Shown: in pieces, positions 25,476 to 34,738 of the stretch
How positions within the stretch are numbered: position 1 is the stretch's first letter
How the letters are laid out: every line of letters begins with the position of its first letter
Assembly: GCF_040371945.1 (NCBI RefSeq)
Contig: NZ_BAABWS010000001.1
Coordinates: forward strand, 1,798,001 to 1,862,000
Direction: 5' to 3'
DNA: 64,000 nucleotides
Source: Litorivita sp040371945
GTDB taxonomy: Bacteria; Pseudomonadota; Alphaproteobacteria; Rhodobacterales; Rhodobacteraceae
The notes under the pieces: model-generated
What the model saw: the letters and a program-made list of their open reading frames with translations, nothing else
The model's database searches: none
What the model was told of the DNA's origin: nothing
Position numbers and translations under genes: made by a program

Positions 25476-27410
25476 ATGACCAGACCTGACACACCGCTTC
25501 TTGATAAGGTCGCCTCTCCGGCGGATCTCAAACAATTCTCGGACGCGCAGCTCAAACAAGTGGCGGGCGAATTGCGGGCCGAGACGATTTCGGCCGTCTC
25601 CGAAACCGGCGGGCATTTGGGCGCGGGGCTGGGCGTGATCGAATTGACCGTGGCGCTGCATGCGATTTTCGACGCGCCCAAGGACAAGATCATCTGGGAC
25701 GTCTCGCACCAAAGCTATCCGCATAAAATCCTAACCGGACGCCGCGACCGTATCCGCACCCTGCGCCAAAAGGACGGGCTTTCGGGCTTCACCAAACGCT
25801 CCGAAAGCCCCTATGACCCCTTTGGCGCGGCGCATAGTTCGACCTCGATCTCGGCCGCCTTGGGGTTCGCCGTGGCGCGCGATCTGGGCGGCGCCTGCGA
25901 GGGCGGCGCGGGCGATGCGATTGCGGTGATCGGCGACGGGGCGATGTCGGCGGGCATGGCCTTTGAGGCGATGAACAACGCGGGCCATCTGGGCAAGCGG
26001 CTGATCGTGATCCTCAACGACAACGAGATGTCGATCGCGCCGCCGGTCGGGGCGCTCTCGTCCTACCTGTCAAAGCTTTACGCGGGCGAGCCGTTCCAAG
26101 AGCTCAAAGCCGCCGCCAAAGGTGCGGTGTCCTTGCTGCCGCCACCCTTTCGCGAAGGCGCCAAGCGGGCGAAGGATATGCTCAAGGGCATGACGGTGGG
26201 CGGCACCCTGTTCGAGGCTTTGGGCTTTTCTTATATCGGCCCGCTCAACGGGCATGACATGGGACAGCTTTTGCCCGTGCTGCGCACCGTCAAGGAGCGT
26301 GCCACCGGCCCGATCCTCATCCATATCAACACCGTCAAGGGCAAGGGCTACGCCCCCGCAGAGGCCGCCGATGACAAGGGCCACGCCACCGCGAAATTCG
26401 ATCTGGTGACGGGCAAGCAGGTCAAGGCAAAATCCAACGCACCCTCCTATACGTCGGTCTTCTCGCGCGCGCTTTTGGCCGAGGCGGCGCAGGATCCGAA
26501 AATCTGCGCAGTCACCGCCGCGATGCCCGATGGCACGGGGCTTGGGCTTTTTGCCGAACGCTACCCGTCGCGCTGTTTTGATGTGGGCATTGCCGAGCAA
26601 CACGGCGTGACCTTTACCGCCGCCTTGGCCGCAGGCGGGATGAAGCCGTTTTGCGCGATGTATTCCACGTTCTTGCAGCGCGGTTACGATCAGGTGGTGC
26701 ATGACGTCGCGATCCAGCGCCTGCCCGTGCGTTTTGCCATCGACCGCGCCGGATTGGTCGGCGCCGATGGTGCGACCCACGCGGGTAGCTTCGACGTAGC
26801 CTTTCTTGCCAATCTGCCAGGCATGGTGGTGATGGCGGCGGCGGATGAGGCCGAATTGATGCATATGGTCGCCACGGCGGCGGCGCATGACGAGGGACCG
26901 ATTGCCTTTCGCTATCCGCGCGGCGAAGGGGTCGGCGTCGAACTGCCCGAACGCGGCACACCGCTCGACATCGGCAAGGGCCGGATGATCCAGACCGGCG
27001 GGCGCGTGGCGCTTTTGTCCTTTGGCACGCGGCTGGCAGAGGTGCAAAAAGCCGCCGAAGCGCTTGGCGCGCGCGGCATCACGCCCACCATTGCCGATGC
27101 GCGTTTTGCCAAACCTCTGGACCGCGAGATGATCCTTGATCTGGCCGCAACCCATGAGGCGTTGATCACTATCGAAGAGGGCGCGATTGGCGGGTTCGGC
27201 AGCCATGTCGCGCAGCTATTGGCCGAGCAGGGCGCGTTTGATCAGGGGCTGAAATATCGCTCTATGGTCTTGCCCGATATCTTCATCGATCAATCCTCGC
27301 CCGAGGATATGTATCGCACCGCCGCGCTTTCGGCGGCGGATATCGAAGCCAAGGTTCTAGAGGTGCTGGGCGTGGCGCAGATCGCGGGTCAATCCGGCAC
27401 CCGCGCCTGA
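25476..27410 (+). CDS. dxs: 1-deoxy-D-xylulose-5-phosphate synthase
   Basis: A 644-residue thiamine-diphosphate enzyme joining pyruvate and glyceraldehyde-3-phosphate, the entry step of the non-mevalonate isoprenoid pathway. Markers: GHLGAGLGVIELTVALH, WDVSHQSYPHKILTGRR, the ThDP motif GDGAMSAGMAFEAMNN ending in NDNEMSI, and C-terminal transketolase domains with DRAGLVGADGATHAG. Start at the ATG at 25476 behind AAGGAGG. Same transcript direction as ispA with a 58-base gap. The stop lies 6 bases from that of the convergent exoD. Confidence 0.95.
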   Translation: MTRPDTPLLDKVASPADLKQFSDAQLKQVAGELRAETISAVSETGGHLGAGLGVIELTVALHAIFDAPKDKIIWDVSHQSYPHKILTGRRDRIRTLRQKDGLSGFTKRSESPYDPFGAAHSSTSISAALGFAVARDLGGACEGGAGDAIAVIGDGAMSAGMAFEAMNNAGHLGKRLIVILNDNEMSIAPPVGALSSYLSKLYAGEPFQELKAAAKGAVSLLPPPFREGAKRAKDMLKGMTVGGTLFEALGFSYIGPLNGHDMGQLLPVLRTVKERATGPILIHINTVKGKGYAPAEAADDKGHATAKFDLVTGKQVKAKSNAPSYTSVFSRALLAEAAQDPKICAVTAAMPDGTGLGLFAERYPSRCFDVGIAEQHGVTFTAALAAGGMKPFCAMYSTFLQRGYDQVVHDVAIQRLPVRFAIDRAGLVGADGATHAGSFDVAFLANLPGMVVMAAADEAELMHMVATAAAHDEGPIAFRYPRGEGVGVELPERGTPLDIGKGRMIQTGGRVALLSFGTRLAEVQKAAEALGARGITPTIADARFAKPLDREMILDLAATHEALITIEEGAIGGFGSHVAQLLAEQGAFDQGLKYRSMVLPDIFIDQSSPEDMYRTAALSAADIEAKVLEVLGVAQIAGQSGTRA

Positions 27411-27416
27411 CGGGTT

Positions 27417-28019
27417 TCACGCGATCAGCCAATAAGCCATGCCGGAACTGGCGCTGACCCAAATATAGCCCAGCACGATAAACACCCCGTCGCGGGCCAA
27501 AAGCCCGATGGCGAAAAAGGCGATGGCCGTGGCCAGAACCGAGGTGATGAAGGGCAGGATTTCGAGCATCGGGATCACCATCGTGATGGCGATGATCGTC
27601 AGCAAGGTCGCCACATTGGCGCCGCGTGTCACCAACCAAGTGAGCCGGATCGCCATACGCGCGTCGATCCATGCGCAAATCGGGCGAAGCCACGCGATGG
27701 CGCGATCCAAGCGTTCTGCTGCAACGCTGCGCCGTTTGATGACCTTGGGCAACCACACATGCGGGCGGCCAACCAGCTTTTGCACCGTGATCAGGAAGAT
27801 GAACAGCGCCCCGATCGTGGGCAGGCCAAAAATCCCCGACAGCGGCGAGACAAGGATCAGCGCCGGCACAAGGATGATCGGCGAGAAGGAATGGTCGCCC
27901 ACTTGGGTCAATATATCCTCGACCGAGGCGCGCCCGTCCTTTGCCGCCGCTTGCACAGCATCCAAAATCTCGCTCAGGCTGCGCAGCGCGTCGGTGCTGT
28001 CTTGTGGCGCGCGGTCCAT
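27417..28019 (-). CDS. exoD: ExoD-family membrane protein
   Basis: A 200-residue inner-membrane protein with four or five hydrophobic segments in its C-terminal two thirds, matching the ExoD family first linked to exopolysaccharide production in rhizobia. The N-terminal part has VEDILTQVGDHSFSPIILVPALILVSPLSGIFGLPT, the family signature. Start at the ATG at 28019 behind AAGGAG. The biochemical function of ExoD is not established. It is the only exopolysaccharide-type gene here apart from the glycosyltransferases at the window start. Confidence 0.85.
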   Translation of the reverse strand: MDRAPQDSTDALRSLSEILDAVQAAAKDGRASVEDILTQVGDHSFSPIILVPALILVSPLSGIFGLPTIGALFIFLITVQKLVGRPHVWLPKVIKRRSVAAERLDRAIAWLRPICAWIDARMAIRLTWLVTRGANVATLLTIIAITMVIPMLEILPFITSVLATAIAFFAIGLLARDGVFIVLGYIWVSASSGMAYWLIA

Positions 28020-28043
28020 GGGCCGCTCCTTCATTGCTGCCGG

Positions 28044-28934
28044 TTACGGCATTGTGCCCCCGTCTTCTGCATCAAGTAGGGCGCGCAGCCCGTCTCGGTA
28101 AGTGGGGTAGAGCAATTCTACACCCAACTCCTCTTGGATCAAATTGTTCCGCACCCGTTTGGATTCGGCATAAAAGCTGCGCGCCATCGGGGTCATCTCG
28201 GCGCGGTCGAAATCCTCGGCGGGGGGCAGGGGCAGGCCCAGCAATTCAGCCGCGTAACCGATGACATCTTGCGGCGGGGCAGGGTCGTTGTCGCATAGGT
28301 TATAGACCGCGCCCGCGCGGGGGCGGTTGATCGAGGCTTCGAGAACCTGCGCGATATCCTCGACATGGATGCGGCTGAAAACCTGCCCTTGCTTGATGAT
28401 CCGCCGCGCGGTGCCGCCGCGCACTTTGGCAAAGGGGCCGCGCGTGGGGCCGTAGATGCCCGCAAGGCGAAAGATATGCAGCGGCAGATCGGGTATGGAT
28501 TGCCAATCGCGCTCGGCGGCAACGCGCCATTTGCCGCGCCGCGTTGAAGGGCAAAGCGGCGTGTTCTCATCCACCCATCCGCCCGCGTGATCGCCATAAA
28601 CCCCCGTGGTCGAAAGATACCCCGCCCATGCCAGATGCGGCGCGCGGGCGGCTATTTCGGCGCGGTGGCTGCGCAAAAACGGATCGCCCTCGGCGTCCGG
28701 TCCGGCCGAGATCATAAGATGGCTGGCGCGTGCGAGCGCAGGGCCAAGATCGTCGCGCCCGATCAAAAGCGGCGTGATGCCTTCGCCCTCAAGCGCGCCG
28801 AGTTTATCGGCGCTGCGGGTGGTGCCGAAAATGGTCCAGCCCTGCGGCGCCAGCCGCCGCGCCAAAGCCCGCGCGCTGTAACCGTGGCCATAGGAGAAGA
28901 GGGTTTTATCCGTCGGAATAGTCGTGTTGCTCAT
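28044..28934 (-). CDS. NAD(P)-binding epimerase-like protein (YeeZ type)
   Basis: A 296-residue extended SDR-like protein. It has a Rossmann start (LFSYGHGYSARALARRL, a variant glycine motif), YLSTTGVYGDHAGGWVDE in place of the epimerase Ser/Tyr region, FRLAGIYGPTRGPFAKV and RIHVEDIAQVL. This matches the YeeZ/nucleoside-diphosphate-sugar epimerase group, whose substrates are mostly unknown. It starts 155 bases from the divergent adenine deaminase gene and ends 25 bases before exoD in the same direction, so it may be cotranscribed with exoD. Confidence 0.75.
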   Translation of the reverse strand: MSNTTIPTDKTLFSYGHGYSARALARRLAPQGWTIFGTTRSADKLGALEGEGITPLLIGRDDLGPALARASHLMISAGPDAEGDPFLRSHRAEIAARAPHLAWAGYLSTTGVYGDHAGGWVDENTPLCPSTRRGKWRVAAERDWQSIPDLPLHIFRLAGIYGPTRGPFAKVRGGTARRIIKQGQVFSRIHVEDIAQVLEASINRPRAGAVYNLCDNDPAPPQDVIGYAAELLGLPLPPAEDFDRAEMTPMARSFYAESKRVRNNLIQEELGVELLYPTYRDGLRALLDAEDGGTMP

Positions 28935-29089
28935 GGGCGCAGTCTTGGCCGAGCTGCGCCGCCAAGGCAAGAGGCCGCCACGCCAACAGCAGGCCGCAGC
29001 GCCCGCGCGATGGGCGCAAATCCCCGATTGGCGGCCCGATGCGCGGGTTCGCCCTTGCACCCGCGCGTGAATACAGGAAAGGTTTTGTC

Positions 29090-30895
29090 ATGAGCATCAA
29101 ATTTCCAAGCTGGGCCGATATCGCCCCCACCCTCGTCGCCGTTGCCGCAGGGCGCGCGCCTGCCGATACCGTTGTGAAAGGCGGACGGTGGGTCAATGTC
29201 CACACCCGCGAGGTGCTGGATGATATGGACATCGCCATTGCAGGCGGCCGCTTTGCCTATTGCGGGCCGGACGCCAGCCATTGCATCGGGCCCGATACAC
29301 AGATCATCGAGGCCAAGGGGCGCTATATGATCCCCGGTCTTTGCGATGCGCATATGCATATCGAAAGCGGCATGTTGATCCCCGCCGAATTTGCCCGCGC
29401 TGTGATCCCTCATGGCACCACATCGATGTTCACCGACCCCCATGAGATCGCCAATGTTCTGGGGCTGGATGGCGTGCGGATGATGCATGACGAAGCGTTG
29501 ATGCAGCCCGTGAATATTTTCACGCAAATGCCCTCCTGCGCCCCCTCTGCCCCCGGTTTGGAGACAACGGGGCAAGAGATCACCCCCGAAGACGTCGCCG
29601 AGGCGATGGCATGGCCGGGGATCATCGGTCTTGGCGAGATGATGAACTTTCCGGGTGTGGTGAACGGCGATCCCAAGATGCTGGCCGAGATCGCCGCCAC
29701 CCAGCGTGCGGGCAAGACCGTGGGCGGGCATTATGCCTCGCCCGATCTTGGTCCTGCCTTTCACGCCTATGTCGCGGGCGGTCCTGCGGATGATCACGAA
29801 GGCACCTGCGAGGCCGACGCCATCGCCCGCACCCGCCAAGGCATGCGCGCGATGATGCGGCTCGGATCGGCGTGGTATGACGTTGAAACGCAGATCACGG
29901 CGATCACCGAAAAGGGTCTCGATCCGCGCGGGTTCATCTTGTGCACGGATGATTGCCATTCGGGCACATTGGTCGAGGACGGCCATATGAACCGCGTGGT
30001 GCGCCATGCGATTGACTGCGGCTGTGATCCGCTTGTCGCGCTGCAAATGGCGACGATCAACACCGCCACGCATTTCGGGCTTGAGCGCGAGATCGGCTCC
30101 ATCGCGCCGGGGCGGCGGGCGGATATGATCCTGACCTCCGATCTGAAAACCCTGCCGATCGAGCAGGTGATCGCGCGCGGGCAAACCGTGGCCAAAGACG
30201 GGGTGTGCCTTGCCGAATGCCCGCATTACGCGTGGCCCGAGGCGGCGCGGCAAACCGTGCATCTGGGCCATGCGCTGAGCGATACGGATTTCGACATTCC
30301 CGCCCCCGAGGGGGCCAACCACGTCACCGCCCGCGTCATCGGCGTGGTGGAAAATCAGGCCCCGACCAAGGCACTCACCGCCGAGCTCAAGGTCTCCGAA
30401 GCCCGCGTCGAAATGGACGGCGCGCAAGACATTTGCCAGATCGCTCTGGTCGAGCGCCACCGCGCCACGGGGGCGGTGGTGAACGGCTTTGTGTCGGGCT
30501 TTGGTTACCGTGGCCCCATGGCCATGGCCAGCACCGTCGCCCATGACAGCCACCATATGATCGTCGTGGGCACGGATCGCGCCATGATGGCCGCGGCGGC
30601 GAACCGTTTGGCCGAGGTTGGCGGCGGCATCACCATATGGAAAGACGGGGCCGAGATCGCGCTTGTCGAATTGCCCATCGCGGGGCTGATGTCGGACGCC
30701 CCCGCCGCCGAGGTCGCCGCCAAAGCGGGCGCGATGATGGAGGCGATGCGCGCTTGCGGCTGCACGCTCAACAACGCCTATATGCAGCATTCCCTCTTGG
30801 CGCTGGTGGTGATACCGGAGCTGAGGATTTCCGACCTGGGCCTTGTGGATGTCACACGGTTCGAGTTGACCGACCTGATGGTCACATCGGAATAA
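29090..30895 (+). CDS. ade: Adenine deaminase
   Basis: A 601-residue amidohydrolase that converts adenine to hypoxanthine. Markers: metal-binding CDAHMHIESGML near 90, PHGTTSMFTDPHEIANVLG, GGHYASPDLG, and TDDCHSGTLVEDGHMN, followed by the C-terminal domain with GFGYRGPMAMASTVAHDSHHMIVVGTD typical of bacterial Ade. Start at the ATG at 29090 behind AGGAAAGG. AMP nucleosidase follows after 29 bases, so AMP can be split to adenine and then deaminated: a two-step purine salvage unit. Confidence 0.93.
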   Translation: MSIKFPSWADIAPTLVAVAAGRAPADTVVKGGRWVNVHTREVLDDMDIAIAGGRFAYCGPDASHCIGPDTQIIEAKGRYMIPGLCDAHMHIESGMLIPAEFARAVIPHGTTSMFTDPHEIANVLGLDGVRMMHDEALMQPVNIFTQMPSCAPSAPGLETTGQEITPEDVAEAMAWPGIIGLGEMMNFPGVVNGDPKMLAEIAATQRAGKTVGGHYASPDLGPAFHAYVAGGPADDHEGTCEADAIARTRQGMRAMMRLGSAWYDVETQITAITEKGLDPRGFILCTDDCHSGTLVEDGHMNRVVRHAIDCGCDPLVALQMATINTATHFGLEREIGSIAPGRRADMILTSDLKTLPIEQVIARGQTVAKDGVCLAECPHYAWPEAARQTVHLGHALSDTDFDIPAPEGANHVTARVIGVVENQAPTKALTAELKVSEARVEMDGAQDICQIALVERHRATGAVVNGFVSGFGYRGPMAMASTVAHDSHHMIVVGTDRAMMAAAANRLAEVGGGITIWKDGAEIALVELPIAGLMSDAPAAEVAAKAGAMMEAMRACGCTLNNAYMQHSLLALVVIPELRISDLGLVDVTRFELTDLMVTSE

Positions 30896-30924
30896 TCGGG
30901 CACTTCGACCCAAAGGACGCGCGG

Positions 30925-32409
30925 ATGAACGACGAATTACAAGGCTTGCCGATCCTCACACCCGAGGCCAGCGCACCGCAAAGCTTTACCGATGCAAGGG
31001 CGGCTGTGGCGCATCTCATCGCGCTCTACGGCGAGGCGACCTCGTTCCTGTGCCGCCATTTCAAAGAGGCGATGGAGAGCGGCCACCCCAAGGCCCGCAT
31101 CCGCGCCTTTTATCCGCAGGTGTCGATCACCACGCGCAGCTTTGCCCAGATCGACAGCCGCCTGAGCTTTGGCCATGTCTCGGTCCCCGGCACCCATGCG
31201 GCGACGATCACGCGGCCGGATTTGTTCAAATCCTATCTCGAACAGCAAATCGGTCTCTTGCTCGAAAACCACCAAGTGCCGGTCGAGATCGGGCCCTCGA
31301 ACACGCCGATGCCGGTGCATTTTGCCGTGGCGGGAACCGGCGGGCTGAACGTGCCGCAAGAGGGCGCGGCGGAATTCACCCTGCGCGATGTGTTTGATGT
31401 GCCCGATCTGACCACAACCAACGACGATATCGTCAACGGCACCTATGTCCCCGCCGAGGGCGAACCGGGAGCCTTGGCGCCCTTTACCGCGCAGCGGGTG
31501 GATTATTCCTTAGCGCGGCTGTCGCATTATACCGCCACCGACCCGGCGCATTTCCAAAACCACGTGCTATTTACCAACTACCAATTCTACGTCTCGGAAT
31601 TCGAGGCCTATGCGCGCAAGGTTCTGGCCGATCCTGATAGCGGATATACCAGTTTCGTCAGCACCGGCGATGTCGAGATCACCGATGCCGAGGCGCCGAT
31701 CCCGCCGACGATGAAAATGCCGCAAATGCCGGCCTATCACCTCAAACGCCGCGACGGCTCGGGGATCACTTTGGTCAATATCGGGGTCGGCCCGTCCAAT
31801 GCCAAAACCGCCACCGACCATATCGCCGTTTTGCGCCCGCATGCTTGGGTGATGGTCGGCCACTGCGCGGGGCTGCGCAATTCGCAAAGCCTTGGTGATT
31901 TCGTGCTCGCGCATGCCTACCTTCGCGAGGACAAAGTGCTTGATGACGATCTGCCGGTTTGGGTGCCGATCCCCGCTTTGGCAGAAATCCAGATCGCCTT
32001 GGAAACCGCCGTGGCCCATGAGACGCGGCTTGAGGGCTATGACCTCAAGCGCGTGATGCGCACGGGCACGGTGGCCAGCCTCGACAATCGCAATTGGGAG
32101 TTGCGCGATCATTCGGGGCCGGTGCAGCGTTTGAGCCAGTCGCGCGCCGTGGCGCTGGACATGGAAAGCGCGACGATTGCCGCAAACGGGTTCCGCTTTC
32201 GGGTGCCCTACGGCACGCTGCTTTGCGTCTCCGACAAGCCGCTGCATGGCGAGTTGAAACTGCCTGGAATGGCGTCGGATTTCTATAAAACACAAGTGTC
32301 TCGGCATTTGATGATCGGGATTCGCGCGATGGAGAGTTTGCGCGAAATGCCGCTCGAACGCATCCACAGCCGCAAATTGCGCTCTTTTGACGAGACAGCC
32401 TTCCTTTGA
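30925..32409 (+). CDS. amn: AMP nucleosidase
   Basis: A 494-residue protein of the Amn family: an N-terminal regulatory domain (to about 190) and a C-terminal nucleoside-phosphorylase-like catalytic domain with NIGVGPSNAKTATDHIAVLRPHAWVMVGHCAGLR near 300 and AVALDMESATIAANGFRFRVPYGTLLCVSDKPLHG near 420. It hydrolyses AMP to adenine and ribose-5-phosphate. Start ATG at 30925 behind AAAGGA. Cotranscribed with ade. Full length. Confidence 0.93.
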   Translation: MNDELQGLPILTPEASAPQSFTDARAAVAHLIALYGEATSFLCRHFKEAMESGHPKARIRAFYPQVSITTRSFAQIDSRLSFGHVSVPGTHAATITRPDLFKSYLEQQIGLLLENHQVPVEIGPSNTPMPVHFAVAGTGGLNVPQEGAAEFTLRDVFDVPDLTTTNDDIVNGTYVPAEGEPGALAPFTAQRVDYSLARLSHYTATDPAHFQNHVLFTNYQFYVSEFEAYARKVLADPDSGYTSFVSTGDVEITDAEAPIPPTMKMPQMPAYHLKRRDGSGITLVNIGVGPSNAKTATDHIAVLRPHAWVMVGHCAGLRNSQSLGDFVLAHAYLREDKVLDDDLPVWVPIPALAEIQIALETAVAHETRLEGYDLKRVMRTGTVASLDNRNWELRDHSGPVQRLSQSRAVALDMESATIAANGFRFRVPYGTLLCVSDKPLHGELKLPGMASDFYKTQVSRHLMIGIRAMESLREMPLERIHSRKLRSFDETAFL

Positions 32410-32465
32410 CCTAGGGTAAAGATGCCCTAAATGCGTTATTTTCTCTTGTTTCACACCACAATTCG

Positions 32466-32495
32466 TTGTGTAGATACGCAACATAAGGTTATATA
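32466..32495 (+). promoter_or_regulatory. Candidate promoter for the HU gene
   Basis: TTGTGT (32466-32471) and TATATA (32490-32495) separated by 18 bases in an AT-rich stretch 47-76 bases before the HU start. Fits a sigma-70-type promoter; the leader would be about 40 bases. Confidence 0.45.
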
Positions 32496-32541
32496 CCGCC
32501 AGTGAGGCCCCATAGATCGGGCAAGTGAAGGAGACTACCAA

Positions 32542-32829
<288 letters not shown>

Positions 32830-32855
32830 GCTTGCATCTTTGCCAAGTTTTCGAA

Positions 32856-32881
32856 AGGGTCGCCCGAGGGGCGGCCCTTTT
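32856..32881 (+). terminator. Terminator after the HU gene
   Basis: Stem AAAGGGTCGCC / GGGCGGCCCTTT around CGAG, one internal mismatch pair, ending in TTTT, 27 bases after the HU stop. Confidence 0.7.
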
Positions 32882-32920
32882 GCATTCGGGCGCCCAAACC
32901 AATAGCCCATTGGAGAGACC

Positions 32921-33805
32921 ATGAACCTGCGCGCAATCTTGATGGGGCTGGCCTTTGCCTTGATGTGGTCCTCGGCCTTTACCTCGGCGCGGGTGATCGT
33001 CGCCTATGCGCCGCCTCTGGCGTCCTTGTCCTTGCGGTTTCTGGTCTCGGGTCTGTTGGGGGTGGCGATTGCCTTGGCGCTGGGCCAAAGCTTTCGCCTG
33101 ACGCGCGCGCAATGGCGTGCCACGGTGATTTTCGGCATCTGCCAGAACGCGCTTTACCTCGGGCTGAATTTTGTCGCGATGCAAACCATCGAGGCGTCGC
33201 TGGCCTCCATCATCGCCTCGACCATGCCGCTCATGGTGGCCTTTGCCGGATGGGTGGTGTTTCGTGACAAGCTGCCACTGATGGGGATCGTCGGCTTGAT
33301 TGCGGGGGTGATCGGCGTTGGGCTGATCATGGGCGCGCGGCTGGACGCGGGCGTGGACCCTTACGGGTTGACCCTATGCTTGATCGGCTCCGTGGCGCTG
33401 ACGGTGGCGACCTTGTCGGTGCGCGGGGCCTCTTCGGGCGGCAATGTGATGATGATCGTCGGCCTGCAGATGCTGGTGGGCGCGGCCTGCCTTGCGGTGG
33501 TCTCTGCCGCCACCGAAACGCTCGCCGTGACGTGGACCGCGCCGTTGATCATTGCCTTTGTCTATACGACGCTGGTTCCGGGTCTGGCGGCGACATGGGT
33601 CTGGTTCACCTTGGTGGGCATGATCGGCGCGACCAAGGCGGCGACCTTCCATTTCCTCAACCCGTTCTTTGGCGTCGCCATCGCGGCCATCATCATCGAC
33701 GAAAGCATCGGGCCGCGCGATGTGTTGGGCGTCGCGATTATCGCAGCAGGCATTTTGGCCGTGCAACTGTCCAAACAGCGCCCCGCCGCTCAGACCAAAA
33801 TGTAA
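32921..33805 (+). CDS. DMT superfamily transporter (EamA)
   Basis: A 294-residue membrane protein with ten hydrophobic segments arranged as two EamA repeats. The first begins at ILMGLAFALMWSSAFTSARV with the typical SxF/W of drug/metabolite transporters, and the second ends at IDESIGPRDVLGVAIIAAGILAV. It probably exports a small metabolite or amino acid; the substrate is not readable. Start behind GGAGAG. Its 3' end overlaps the convergent AEC transporter gene by 16 bases. Confidence 0.85.
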   Translation: MNLRAILMGLAFALMWSSAFTSARVIVAYAPPLASLSLRFLVSGLLGVAIALALGQSFRLTRAQWRATVIFGICQNALYLGLNFVAMQTIEASLASIIASTMPLMVAFAGWVVFRDKLPLMGIVGLIAGVIGVGLIMGARLDAGVDPYGLTLCLIGSVALTVATLSVRGASSGGNVMMIVGLQMLVGAACLAVVSAATETLAVTWTAPLIIAFVYTTLVPGLAATWVWFTLVGMIGATKAATFHFLNPFFGVAIAAIIIDESIGPRDVLGVAIIAAGILAVQLSKQRPAAQTKM

Positions 33806-34734
33806 AGCAGCGCAGAGAGCGTGAAAAACGCCGCCGTGGTCGCAAAAAGCAGGGTCAGGGAGGCCAGCCCCTCATGACCGTATTCTTGCGACAATACGGT
33901 AAAGATGCTGAACATCGGGATCGCCGCAGACAAGATCGCCGCAGTGGCAAAATCGCCCTGCGGGGCGGGCAGGCCGCCATAGGCCAAAAGCGCCATGGCC
34001 AGAACCGTCAAGGCAGGATGCAGCAACAGTTTTGCTCCTGCGATTTGCGCCGCCATGGCGCGGTTGCCCTTGGTGGGCAGGCCGACCAATGTGCCGCCAA
34101 TCACAAACAGAGCAATCGGCGCGGCAGAGGCGGCGATCAGCCCCATGAGCCGCACCAAGGCTTCGGGCACCGGCACCCCCATGAGCGAGACAACCATGCC
34201 CAAGGTCAAACCGATGATCAAAGGCCGCCGCAACAGGGTCAGCGCCAGTTCGCGGATCAATCGCATCATGCCGCCTTTTTCGCGCGGGCGTGACAGTTCA
34301 AGCAAGATCAGGGCGGTCGGGATGATCAGGAAATTCTCGACCACCATATTCATCGCCAATACCGCGCCCGCCAGATCGGGAAACACCAGCAAAAGCACCG
34401 GATAGCCGATATAGCCGGTGTTGGGCACCGTGGCCCCCATCGCCCCGATGGCGCGGCGCGCAGGGCCGGTGCCTTGAAGCGCGAACCAGCCGTAGACCGC
34501 GCCCATGGTCATCACCCCCGCGAGGATCACGGTGAGCATATAGCCGCTGTCCATGACCTCGGAGAAATCGCGCTGCGCCACGGCGTTGAACAGCAGCGCG
34601 GGCAAAGCGATGTTGATCACATAGCGGCCAAAGACGCGCATTTCCGCGCTGGTGAAGCCTTTGAAATAGACGCTGGCATAGCCAAGCCCGATCAGCGCAA
34701 AAATCGGCGCGGTAATGGCGAGGATGCTGCCCAA
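33790..34734 (-). CDS. AEC family transporter (auxin efflux carrier-like)
   Basis: A protein of about 314 residues with ten predicted membrane segments in two inverted halves. It shows the AEC pattern IALPALLFNAVAQRDF in the first half and LKYLLHPALT-like AKLLLHPALTVLAMAL in the second. Bacterial members move malonate, auxin-like acids or other anions; the substrate is unknown. I set the start at the TTG at 34734, 4 bases after the aroC stop; a TTG at 34767 inside aroC is also open. Probably cotranscribed with aroC. Confidence 0.78.
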   Translation of the reverse strand: MGSILAITAPIFALIGLGYASVYFKGFTSAEMRVFGRYVINIALPALLFNAVAQRDFSEVMDSGYMLTVILAGVMTMGAVYGWFALQGTGPARRAIGAMGATVPNTGYIGYPVLLLVFPDLAGAVLAMNMVVENFLIIPTALILLELSRPREKGGMMRLIRELALTLLRRPLIIGLTLGMVVSLMGVPVPEALVRLMGLIAASAAPIALFVIGGTLVGLPTKGNRAMAAQIAGAKLLLHPALTVLAMALLAYGGLPAPQGDFATAAILSAAIPMFSIFTVLSQEYGHEGLASLTLLFATTAAFFTLSALLYILV

Positions 34735-34738
34735 CCGC

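Noticed and set aside
33492..33499. GTCTCT hexamers at 33494, 50246 and 16834 as motif copies
   Set aside because: They lack the A-rich and T-rich arms and the preceding CA or AC; a hexamer of this composition is expected a couple of dozen times by chance in 64 kb.
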